Below the pieces are notes generated by a model that worked only from the letters and a program-made list of their open reading frames with translations, did no database searches and was not told the origin of the DNA. This document shows positions 42,983 to 49,754 of a stretch of 49,754 nt of DNA, in pieces. Source of the stretch: Massilia sp. Root335. Its GTDB lineage: Bacteria > Pseudomonadota > Gammaproteobacteria > Burkholderiales > Burkholderiaceae_D. Location: positions 291,294 through 341,047 of the forward strand of contig NZ_LMCY01000003.1 in the NCBI RefSeq assembly GCF_001425685.1. Reading direction: 5' to 3'. Position numbers and translations under genes: made by a program. Each line of letters starts with the position of its first letter. Positions within the stretch are counted from its first letter, which is position 1.

Positions 42983-44494
42983 ATGTTGCAAGAAAAGATA
43001 TCAAAAACCGCCGGCGGCGTCACGCTGCGCGTATTGGTGGCGGCCATCTGTGCCGGCGCCGCGATCCAGGTGCCCGTGCAGGCGTCCAGCCACCGGGAAG
43101 CACCGTTCATCACCAGGCAGCCGAAAGTCGACGCCACCGACTTCTACATGTTCCGCAGTTACGAGCCGGGCCGCGCGGGCTTCGTGACGCTGATCGCGAA
43201 CTACGTGCCGCTGCAGGATGCGTATGGCGGCCCGAACTACTTCATGATGGACCCGGACGCGCTGTACGAGATCCACATCGACAATAACGGCGACGCCAGG
43301 GAAGACATCACCTTCCAGTTCAGGTTCCAGAACGCGAACAAGGATGCCCAGTTGACCGTCGGCGGCAAGAAGGTGTCGATCCCGCTCGTGATCAACGGCG
43401 GCGCCATCGCCGACCCGAACGCGCCCGGCGCCAACGTGCGCGAGACCTATACCGTCAACGTGGTGCGCGGCGACCGTCGTACCGGACAGCGCAGTCCGGT
43501 GACCAATGCGACCGGCGGCGGCGCGGCCTTCGACAAACCCCTCGACAACATCGGCAACAAGTCGATCCCGAACTACGCGGCGTACGCGGCCAGGCACGTC
43601 TACACGGTCAACGTGCCCGGCTGCTCGACGCCGGCGCGCATGTTCGTCGGCCAGCGCAAGGACCCGTTCGTCGTGAACCTGGGCGAGACCTTCGACCTCA
43701 TCAACATCAAGGCGCCGGCCACCGAGTTCGCGGCCAACGCCGAAAAGGCGGCGAAGGATGACCTGGCCGACAAGAACGTGACCAGCATCGAGCTCGAAGT
43801 CGCCGCCGCCTGCCTCATGGCCGGCGGCGACCCGGTGATCGGCGGCTGGACCACGGCCAGCATGCGCCAGGCGCGCCTGCTGAATCCGGTCCCGGCCGGC
43901 GCCGGCGCGTCGAAGGAAGGCGGCGCCTGGACCCAGGTGTCGCGCCTGGGCATGCCGCTCGTGAACGAAGTCGTGATCGGCCTGAAGGACAAGGACCGCT
44001 TCAATGCCAGCAAACCGATGAACGATGCCCAGTTTGCCGACTACGTCACGAATCCGACCTTGCCCGCCCTGGTCGAGATCCTGTACGGGAATGCCGGTGC
44101 CAAGGCCCCGACCAACTTCCCGCGCAACGACCTCGTGACCGCGTTCCTGACCGGGGTGAAGGGCCTGAACCAGCCCATCAAGGTGACGCCGGCCGAGATG
44201 CTGCGCCTGAACACGTCGATTGCCCCGGCCGCGATGGGTTCGCAGAAACGCCTGGGCGTGATCGACGGCGACAACGCCGGCTTCCCGAACGGACGCCGTC
44301 CGGGCGATGACGTGGTCGACATCGCGCTGCGCGTCGTGATGGGCAAGCTGTGCACGCTGAAACTGGGTTGCGCCCCGTCCGATGCGCCGGCCGGCGGCCT
44401 GCATTTCACCGATGGCGCGTACCTGGACGACAGCTTCTTCACGAACGGCTTCCCGTACCTGAAGACCCCGCTGCCGGGTTCGCCGCAACAATAA
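42983..44494 (+). CDS. DUF4331 family exported protein
   Basis: A 503-residue protein with a signal peptide (LVAAICAGAAIQVPVQA) followed directly by the family hallmark SSHREAPFITRQPKVDATDFYMF. Two beta-rich halves follow, with DALYEIHIDNNGDAREDITFQF in the first and GFPNGRRPGDDVVDIALRVV near the C-terminus. Members are exported and of unknown function. GAGGGGGA precedes the ATG. It heads a tight four-gene operon with a small lipoprotein, a TPR protein and a HupE/UreJ-like membrane protein. Confidence 0.92.
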   Translation: MLQEKISKTAGGVTLRVLVAAICAGAAIQVPVQASSHREAPFITRQPKVDATDFYMFRSYEPGRAGFVTLIANYVPLQDAYGGPNYFMMDPDALYEIHIDNNGDAREDITFQFRFQNANKDAQLTVGGKKVSIPLVINGGAIADPNAPGANVRETYTVNVVRGDRRTGQRSPVTNATGGGAAFDKPLDNIGNKSIPNYAAYAARHVYTVNVPGCSTPARMFVGQRKDPFVVNLGETFDLINIKAPATEFAANAEKAAKDDLADKNVTSIELEVAAACLMAGGDPVIGGWTTASMRQARLLNPVPAGAGASKEGGAWTQVSRLGMPLVNEVVIGLKDKDRFNASKPMNDAQFADYVTNPTLPALVEILYGNAGAKAPTNFPRNDLVTAFLTGVKGLNQPIKVTPAEMLRLNTSIAPAAMGSQKRLGVIDGDNAGFPNGRRPGDDVVDIALRVVMGKLCTLKLGCAPSDAPAGGLHFTDGAYLDDSFFTNGFPYLKTPLPGSPQQ

Positions 44495-44513
44495 GCCCGC
44501 GAAGGAGACGATC

Positions 44514-44771
44514 ATGAGGAAACTCTTGCCATGCATGATGCTGGCCGGCGGGCTGCTGGCCGCGTGCGGCGGCAGCGACCACGACGACGGCGCCGCCATG
44601 TCCCCGCTGCCGCCGCCGCCCGCGTCCGGTGGCGGCACGCCGGCCGCGGACAAGTTCACGGTCCAGGTCGCCAGCCTGGTCGCGAGCGCGCCGGACGATG
44701 CCGAACCGGCGCCGCTCGACGACGCGGCGCCGGCCATGCCCGACGACACCGAGCCGCAGGCGGTGCAATGA
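44514..44771 (+). CDS. Small Pro/Ala/Asp-rich lipoprotein
   Basis: An 85-residue predicted lipoprotein. The signal peptide MRKLLPCMMLAGGLLAACGG carries a perfect LAAC lipobox. The mature part is acidic and low-complexity (LPPPPASGGG, DDAEPAPLDD), suggesting a flexible tether. A good AAGGAGA precedes the ATG. Its stop overlaps the start of the next gene by 4 bp (ATGA). There is no recognisable family. Confidence 0.8.
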   Translation: MRKLLPCMMLAGGLLAACGGSDHDDGAAMSPLPPPPASGGGTPAADKFTVQVASLVASAPDDAEPAPLDDAAPAMPDDTEPQAVQ

Positions 44772-45994
44772 AGCCCGGCGCCGCCATCCGCACCCTGGCT
44801 GCGGCGCTGCTGGCCTGCGCCGGCGCCGGGGCCGCCGCCGCCCCGCGCCTGCCGGCCAGCGGCGCCGAGGTGCTCGAGGTCCTGCCCTGGCGCGCCGACC
44901 CGCAGCAGCGCGAACTGCGTGCGCTGCGCGAGCGCCTGCAGGAAGCGCCGCGCGACCAGGCGCGCGCGGTCGACGTCGCACGCCGCTACATCGAAGCCGG
45001 GCGGCGCGAAGCCGACCCGCGCTACTACGGCTACGCGCAAGCCGCGCTGGGGCCGTGGTGGCGCCTGGCCGCGCCGCCGCCGCCAGTGCGCCTGCTGCGC
45101 GCCACGCTGCTGCAGAGCGAACACCGGTTTCCCGAGGCGCTGGCCGACCTCGCGGGATTGACGGACCGGCAGCCGGACAACGCCCAGGCCTGGCTGACTC
45201 GCGCCACCATCGAAACCGTGCGCGCCGACTACGCCGCGGCCACGCGGAGCTGCGCGCGCCTGTCCAGCCTCGCCGACGAACTGGTGACCACGGCCTGCAT
45301 CGCCAACGTGGGGGCCGTGAACGGGCGGCTGGCGGCCAGCGAACGCCTGCTCGCGGCCGTGCGCGCGCGCGCCGGCGCCGGCGTGGAGGCGCCCGCCGTC
45401 GACGCCTGGGTGCTCACGATGCTGGCCGAAATGGCGCAGCGCCGCGGTGCCGCGGCCATCGCCGACGCGCGCTTCGGCGCCGCGCTGCGCGAGGCACCGC
45501 GCGACACCTATCTGCTGGGCGCCTATGCCGACTTCCTGCTGGACGCCGGCCGTCATGCCGAGGCGGCCACGCTGCTGGCGCCGCACGCGCGCGTGGACGG
45601 CCTGCTGCTGCGCCACGCGCTCGCATTGCGCGGGGCCGGCCGCGCACGCGACCTGGCGCCCGAACTGGCGGAGCTGGCGGCGCGCTTCGACGCGGGCGAA
45701 CGGCGCGGCGACGGCGTCCACCTGCGCGAGCAGGCCCGCTTCGAGCTGGCCCTGCGCGGCGACACCAGCCGCGCGCTGGCGATCGCGCGGCGCAACTGGG
45801 ACGTGCAGAAGGAGCCGGCCGACGCCCGCATCCTGCTGGAAGCGGCGCTCGCCGCGCACGACGCCGCGAGCGCCCGTCCGGTACTCGACTGGATGCGCAG
45901 CGCGCGCGTGGAAGACGTCCAGCTCGCGCGCCTCGCCGCGCAGTTCGACACGCCATTCAACCCGCAGTCCAACCGGCGCGGAGGCAAGGCATGA
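44768..45994 (+). CDS. Exported TPR-like repeat protein
   Basis: A 408-residue, almost all-helical protein with a signal peptide (TLAAALLACAGAGAAAAPRL). Repeated helix pairs, for instance LLRATLLQSEHRFPEALADL, then AWLTRATIETVRADYAAA, and IADARFGAALREAPRDTYLL, have the tetratricopeptide pattern and suggest a protein-binding scaffold in the periplasm. It overlaps both neighbours by 4 bp, so the three genes are tightly coupled. No enzymatic motif is visible. Confidence 0.8.
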   Translation: MKPGAAIRTLAAALLACAGAGAAAAPRLPASGAEVLEVLPWRADPQQRELRALRERLQEAPRDQARAVDVARRYIEAGRREADPRYYGYAQAALGPWWRLAAPPPPVRLLRATLLQSEHRFPEALADLAGLTDRQPDNAQAWLTRATIETVRADYAAATRSCARLSSLADELVTTACIANVGAVNGRLAASERLLAAVRARAGAGVEAPAVDAWVLTMLAEMAQRRGAAAIADARFGAALREAPRDTYLLGAYADFLLDAGRHAEAATLLAPHARVDGLLLRHALALRGAGRARDLAPELAELAARFDAGERRGDGVHLREQARFELALRGDTSRALAIARRNWDVQKEPADARILLEAALAAHDAASARPVLDWMRSARVEDVQLARLAAQFDTPFNPQSNRRGGKA

Positions 45995-47130
45995 AACGCC
46001 TGTGGGTCCTGTTTTGCATCTTCCTCGCCGGCGCGGCGTGGTCGCTGCCCGCCGCCGCGCACAAGCCGAGCGACGCCTACCTGCGCCTGACGACGGAAAA
46101 GGCCGGTGCCGACGTGCGCGGCGAGTGGGACATCGCGCTGCGCGACCTGGACTACGCCATCGGCCTCGACGCCGACAACGACGGCCAGCTGACCTGGGAC
46201 GAAGTCCGCAACCGCCACGCCGCGATCGCCGCGTACGCGCTGGCGCGCCTGCACCTGGCGCGCGGCGGCGCCGCCTGCGCACTCGTGCCGGGCAGGCAGC
46301 TGGTCGACACCCACACGGACGGCACCTACACGGTGCTGGCCTTCGCCGCCCGTTGCCCGCGGGCCGGTCCGCTCACGGTCGAATATCGCCTGTTCGCCGA
46401 CGTCGACCCGCAGCACAAGGGCCTGGCCAGCGTGCGCGACGGCGACAGCGTACGCACCCTGGTGCTCGGCAGCGACCATCCGCGCGCCACGGTCGACGAG
46501 GGCGCGGGCGGCGCGGCCAGCGGTTTCCTGGCCTACGTCCGGCACGGCATCGTGCACATCTGGGTCGGCTACGACCATATCCTGTTCCTGGTGTCGCTGC
46601 TGCTGCCGGCCGTGCTGGTGCGCGACGGGCGCGGCTGGCGCGCCGTGTGCGGCATGCGCGCGGCGTTGACCGACGTGCTGAAGATCGTGACGGCGTTCAC
46701 CGTCGCGCACTCGATCACGCTGAGCCTCGCCGCCTTGGGCATCGTGGCGCTGCCTTCGCGCTGGGTCGAGTCGGCGATCGCCCTGTCGGTGCTGCTGGCG
46801 GCGCTGAACAACGTGCTGCCCGTCGCACGCGGGCGGCGCTGGGCCGCGGCCTTCCTGTTCGGCCTCGTGCACGGCTTCGGCTTCGCCAGCGTCCTGGCCG
46901 ACCTCGGGCTGCAGCCGGGGGCGCTGGCGGCGTCCCTGGTCGGCTTCAACCTCGGCGTCGAGATCGGCCAGCTGGCGATCGTCGCCGCGTTCCTCCCCCT
47001 CGCCTACCTGATGCGCAGCACCTGGTTCTACCGGCGCGTCGTCCTGGTGGGCGGGTCGGGGATGATCATGCTGGTGGCCGCCGTGTGGCTGGGGGAGCGC
47101 TTGTTCGACCTGAAGCTGCTGCCGGTGTAG
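45991..47130 (+). CDS. HupE/UreJ family membrane protein with EF-hand-like motif
   Basis: A 379-residue protein. A signal peptide ends PAAAHKPSD, then a periplasmic domain of about 170 residues with an EF-hand-like calcium loop (DADNDGQLTWDEV). The C-terminal half has the six-helix HupE/UreJ core: HGIVHIWVGYDHILFLVSLL, TAFTVAHSITLSLAALG and FGLVHGFGFASVL, whose conserved His and Asp residues are typical of metal (nickel/cobalt) transporters. The exact cargo is unknown. It ends the DUF4331 operon. Confidence 0.87.
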   Translation: MKRLWVLFCIFLAGAAWSLPAAAHKPSDAYLRLTTEKAGADVRGEWDIALRDLDYAIGLDADNDGQLTWDEVRNRHAAIAAYALARLHLARGGAACALVPGRQLVDTHTDGTYTVLAFAARCPRAGPLTVEYRLFADVDPQHKGLASVRDGDSVRTLVLGSDHPRATVDEGAGGAASGFLAYVRHGIVHIWVGYDHILFLVSLLLPAVLVRDGRGWRAVCGMRAALTDVLKIVTAFTVAHSITLSLAALGIVALPSRWVESAIALSVLLAALNNVLPVARGRRWAAAFLFGLVHGFGFASVLADLGLQPGALAASLVGFNLGVEIGQLAIVAAFLPLAYLMRSTWFYRRVVLVGGSGMIMLVAAVWLGERLFDLKLLPV

Positions 47131-47227
47131 GCCCGAGGCCGGGTTTCAACCGGCGATGGCCGCTGCCCTGCCGATCGAATGGTGTCGACAGCGCCTCTTT
47201 TGCCGGGCGCCGATGGTCACGCGACGA

Positions 47228-48394
47228 CTACGCCGACAGCTTCCGCATCTCGGCGAACAGGTCGGCCTTGCCTTCGAAGCCGATACCCGGCAGGTCCGGC
47301 ATCGTGATGTAGCCGTCGTCGACCCTGACGCCGTCCGGGAAGCCGCCGTACGGCTGGAACAGGTCGGGGTAGGACTCGTTGCCGCCCAGGCCCAGGCCGG
47401 CCGCGATGTTCAGCGACATCTGGTGGCCGCCGTGCGGGATGCAGCGGCTCGGCGACCAGCCGTGCTCGCGCAGCATGTCGAGGGTGCGCAGGTACTCGAC
47501 CAGGCCGTACGACAGCGCGCAGTCGAACTGCAGCCAGTCGCGGTCGGCGCGCATGCCGCCGTAGCGGATCAGGTTGCGCGCGTCCTGCATCGAGAACAGG
47601 TCCTCGCCGGTCGCCATCGGGTTCTTGTAGTAGTTGCGCAGGGTCGCCTGCAGTTCGAAGTCGAGCGGGTCGCCCGGTTCTTCGTACCAGAACAGGTCGT
47701 ACTGCGACAGCGCTTTTGCATACTCGATCGCGGTATCGAGGTCGAAGCGGCCGTTGGCGTCCACCGCCAGCTTCTGGCCATCTTTCAGCACCGACAGGAT
47801 GCTGTCGATCCGGCGCAGGTCTTCGTCCAGCGACGCGCCGCCGATCTTCTTCTTCACGACCGTGTAACCGCGGTCGATGTAGCTGCGCATTTCATCCTTC
47901 AGCTTGTCGTGGTCCTGGCCCGGGTAATAGTAACCACCGGCTGCGTACACGAAGATCTTGCGGTCCGGCTTGCCGTTACCGTAGCGGTCGGCCAGCAGCT
48001 GGAACAGCGGCTTGCCTTCGATCTTGGCGACCGCATCCCACACGGCCATGTCGATGGTGCCGATGGCCACCGAACGCTCGCCGTGGCCACCCGGCTTCTC
48101 GTTGGTGAACATGCAGTTCCAGATCTTGTGCGGATCGAGGTTGGTGCCGGCGTCGTCGACCAGCGAAGCCGGATCGGCTTCCAGGATGCGCGGGATGAAG
48201 CGCTCGCGCATCAGCTTGCCCTGGCCGTAGCGGCCGTTCGAGTTGAAGCCGTAGCCGATGACCGGCTTGCCGTCGCGGATCACGTCGGTGACCACGGCGA
48301 CCAGGCTCAGCGTCATCTTGCTGAAGTCGATGTACGCGTTCCGGATCGGCGAGCTGATGGGAACGGTCTTTTCACGGATTTCTACGATTCTCAC
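47228..48394 (-). CDS. tarD: D(-)-tartrate dehydratase-like enolase superfamily enzyme
   Basis: A 388-residue member of the mandelate racemase branch of the enolase superfamily. The N-terminal block ITxPISSPIRNAYIDF-like (here KTVPISSPIRNAYIDFSKM) and NEKPGGHGERSVAIGTIDMA are characteristic of D-tartrate dehydratase, which turns D-tartrate into oxaloacetate. Catalytic elements: VVKKKIGG (KxK), metal ligands in LAVDANGRFDLD, WYEEPGDPLDF and ATGEDLFS, and the His of CIPHGGHQMSLN. It starts with GTG (48394), with AGGAG six bases upstream. The LysR gene at 48497 is divergent and a likely regulator. The gene symbol rests on motif similarity. Confidence 0.85.
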   Translation of the reverse strand: MRIVEIREKTVPISSPIRNAYIDFSKMTLSLVAVVTDVIRDGKPVIGYGFNSNGRYGQGKLMRERFIPRILEADPASLVDDAGTNLDPHKIWNCMFTNEKPGGHGERSVAIGTIDMAVWDAVAKIEGKPLFQLLADRYGNGKPDRKIFVYAAGGYYYPGQDHDKLKDEMRSYIDRGYTVVKKKIGGASLDEDLRRIDSILSVLKDGQKLAVDANGRFDLDTAIEYAKALSQYDLFWYEEPGDPLDFELQATLRNYYKNPMATGEDLFSMQDARNLIRYGGMRADRDWLQFDCALSYGLVEYLRTLDMLREHGWSPSRCIPHGGHQMSLNIAAGLGLGGNESYPDLFQPYGGFPDGVRVDDGYITMPDLPGIGFEGKADLFAEMRKLSA

Positions 48395-48474
48395 GGGAGT
48401 CTCCTGAGGACAATCGCATGTCTTGGATGCGATCAGGTGTCGGAAAACCGTAGATTAAGGTGCCTGGAAGCGCC

Positions 48475-48480
48475 TATAAT
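48475..48480 (+). promoter_or_regulatory. -10 box of the divergent lysR gene
   Basis: A perfect TATAAT, 16 bp before the ATG at 48497. If used, the 5' leader is only about 10 bases, and no Shine-Dalgarno sequence is present, so the message may be nearly leaderless. Confidence 0.5.
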
Positions 48481-48496
48481 TCTCCCGGATTCAATT

Positions 48497-49462
48497 ATGA
48501 AATGCGTTCAAGTGAAGAATGATCCGACCTCCGACATGCAGTTTTTCGTGCTCGTGGCCAAGCACGGCAGTCTTGCTGCGGCGGCGCGGGCCATCGACCT
48601 GACGCCGCCGGCGGCCACCAAGCGGCTGGCCACGCTCGAGAGCCGGCTCGGTGTCCGGCTCCTCAACCGGACCACGCGCACGCTCAGCCTGACAAGCGAA
48701 GGCGAGACCTATCTGCAGCATGCGACGCGCATCCTGGCCGACATCACGGAAATGGAGGACGCGGTGGCGCAAGCGCGGTCCACGCCGCGTGGATTGCTGC
48801 GTGTGAACGCGACCCTGGGTTTCGGGCGCACGACGATCGCACCGCTGGTGTCCGCGTTCGGTGCGCGCTATCCGGAAGTGGAAGTCCAGATGGAAGTCAC
48901 CGACAAGCCCATCGACCTCGTCGAGAGCGGCTTCGACCTCGCGATCCGGTTTGGCGCCTTACCGGACAAACGGCTCAATGCCCGCAAGATCATGTCGAAC
49001 CGGCGCTTCCTGTGCGCCTCTCCAGGCTACCTGGAGCGCCATGGCACGCCGATGAACCTGGCGGACCTCGCCAACCATCGCTGCATCATCCACCGGCAGA
49101 ACGACGACGCCTATGGCATCTGGCGCTTCATGCACCACGACCATAGCGAAGTGGTCAAGGTGCACGGCATGCTGTCGAGTAACGACGGCGACATCGTGCT
49201 CGGCTGGGCGCTGGACGGCCACGGTATCCTGATCCGATCGGAATGGGACCTGGCGAAATACCTCGACAGTGGGCGGCTGAAAATCGTGCTGCCCGAGTTC
49301 GACCTGCCTGCCGCAGACCTGTTTGTCTATTATCCCAGCAAGCGCAATCAGACGATCCGCGCACGGGCGTTCATCGACTTTCTTGTCGAGCACCTGCGGG
49401 AGCCGCAGGATCATCAAGGCGCCCGGCCTGTTGCCGGCCGCACCGGCACAAGGTTCAGGTGA
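48497..49462 (+). CDS. LysR family transcriptional regulator
   Basis: A 321-residue LysR-type regulator. The N-terminal helix-turn-helix runs MQFFVLVAKHGSLAAAARAI, then LTPPAATKRLATLESRLGVR; the effector domain contains FGALPDKRLNARKI and ends RARAFIDFLVEHLRE. The ATG at 48497 gives the usual short lead before the DNA-binding domain; the alternative at 48536 would start within the first helix. It is divergent from the tartrate dehydratase gene by 102 bp and is its probable regulator. It belongs to the same broad subgroup as the LysR at 1823-2764. Confidence 0.92.
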   Translation: MKCVQVKNDPTSDMQFFVLVAKHGSLAAAARAIDLTPPAATKRLATLESRLGVRLLNRTTRTLSLTSEGETYLQHATRILADITEMEDAVAQARSTPRGLLRVNATLGFGRTTIAPLVSAFGARYPEVEVQMEVTDKPIDLVESGFDLAIRFGALPDKRLNARKIMSNRRFLCASPGYLERHGTPMNLADLANHRCIIHRQNDDAYGIWRFMHHDHSEVVKVHGMLSSNDGDIVLGWALDGHGILIRSEWDLAKYLDSGRLKIVLPEFDLPAADLFVYYPSKRNQTIRARAFIDFLVEHLREPQDHQGARPVAGRTGTRFR

Positions 49463-49546
49463 GTGGGCACGCGAAGCGGCACGGTCCAGCAACTTGTGAC
49501 TCGACCTGATACTGGCCGGCACGGGAGCGCAAATCTGGAGATGGGA

Positions 49547-49620
49547 TGGAGGCGAGGATGGGAGTCGAACCCATCTACACGGCTTTGCAGGCCGCTGCAT
49601 AACCGCTTTGCTACCTCGCC
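49547..49620 (-). tRNA. tRNA-Cys (GCA)
   Basis: On the minus strand: acceptor GGCGAGG pairs with CCTCGCC, then T and encoded CCA; the anticodon loop CCTGCAAAG carries GCA; the T loop reads GGGTTCGACTCCC. It is 74 bases long. The stem pairings are complete. Confidence 0.93.
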
Positions 49621-49693
49621 GGAGGAAGACTTTGACTATCGAAGCGACCGGTTAGCTGTCGCAACGACACGAGAAGGCTGGCTTCTCTGTAAC

Positions 49694-49754
49694 TGGAGCG
49701 GGAGAAGAGTCTCGAACTCTCGACCTCAACCTTGGCAAGGTTGCGCTCTACCAA
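49694..49754 (-). tRNA. tRNA-Gly (GCC), cut by the window end
   Basis: On the minus strand, from the D arm to the encoded CCA: the anticodon stem CAACC / GGTTG frames TTGCCAA with the anticodon GCC, and the T arm is GAGAGTTCGAGACTC. The 5' acceptor strand lies beyond position 49754. Tandem Gly-Cys tRNAs are common in Betaproteobacteria. Confidence 0.9.

Noticed and set aside
43001..46282. Minus-strand open frame of 1093 codons opposite the DUF4331 operon
   Set aside because: Shadow of four well-supported, translationally coupled plus-strand genes.
1..49754. CRISPR array, prophage or insertion sequence
   Set aside because: No regularly spaced direct repeats, no transposase or integrase, and no phage structural genes; the GH19 gene alone does not make a prophage.

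Overview
The window is GC-rich (about 70% by eye), densely packed DNA from a Gram-negative heterotroph. The gene set (isocitrate lyase of the KQCGH type, RND efflux, large TonB-dependent receptors, sugar regulons, a Gly-Cys tRNA tandem) and near-identical intergenic GTAGGGTGGGC palindromes suggest a betaproteobacterium of the Burkholderiales, most likely Oxalobacteraceae (Massilia-like). This taxonomic placement is inference; no rRNA is present.

Layout. 1-2.8 kb: a minus-strand LysR-SDR-tautomerase-DoxX block in which the lysR gene is bracketed by two near-identical 24-bp sites. 2.8-4.9 kb: an orphan terminator with a CU-rich leader (possible sRNA), then aceA with a 16-bp palindrome upstream. 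4.9-11.4 kb: TetR-controlled tripartite RND efflux pump, with the same GTGAC-N14-GTCAC site at both promoters. 11.4-27.9 kb: a sucrose/raffinose-family oligosaccharide locus: amylosucrase, fructokinase and Tat-exported GH36 (+); TonB receptor, second GH36 and tryptophan-halogenase-like flavoprotein (-); GH32 and GPH-type sugar transporter (+); LacI regulator (-). Four copies of one 18-bp LacI-type operator tie the three promoters into one regulon.

27.9-36.8 kb: a pectin-type locus with periplasmic PL22 oligogalacturonate lyase and a DUF4861 protein on one strand, and on the other a TonB receptor, a degenerate L-fucose/L-arabinose isomerase-like protein and a BNR-4 beta-propeller lipoprotein with PL24/PL25-like residues. 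36.9-38.9 kb: a three-gene cassette of DUF2589 protein, GH19 lysozyme-like hydrolase and a small protein that looks like a ribosome-inactivating protein (RNA N-glycosidase). This is the most unusual part of the window. A convergent gene of unknown function follows (39.0-40.3 kb). 40.4-42.6 kb: LacI regulator overlapping a GH43 exo-galactanase-like gene. 43.0-47.1 kb: an operon of DUF4331 protein, small lipoprotein, TPR protein and HupE/UreJ-like membrane protein. 47.2-49.5 kb: D-tartrate dehydratase-like enolase and a divergent LysR regulator. 49.5 kb to end: tRNA-Cys and a cut tRNA-Gly, both on the minus strand.

How it works together (inference). Oligosaccharides would cross the outer membrane through the TonB receptors. 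Exported GH36, PL22 and GH43 enzymes trim them in the periplasm. The GPH transporter brings sucrose in, GH32 and amylosucrase split it, and fructokinase traps the fructose. Each carbohydrate block has its own LacI-type regulator or operator.
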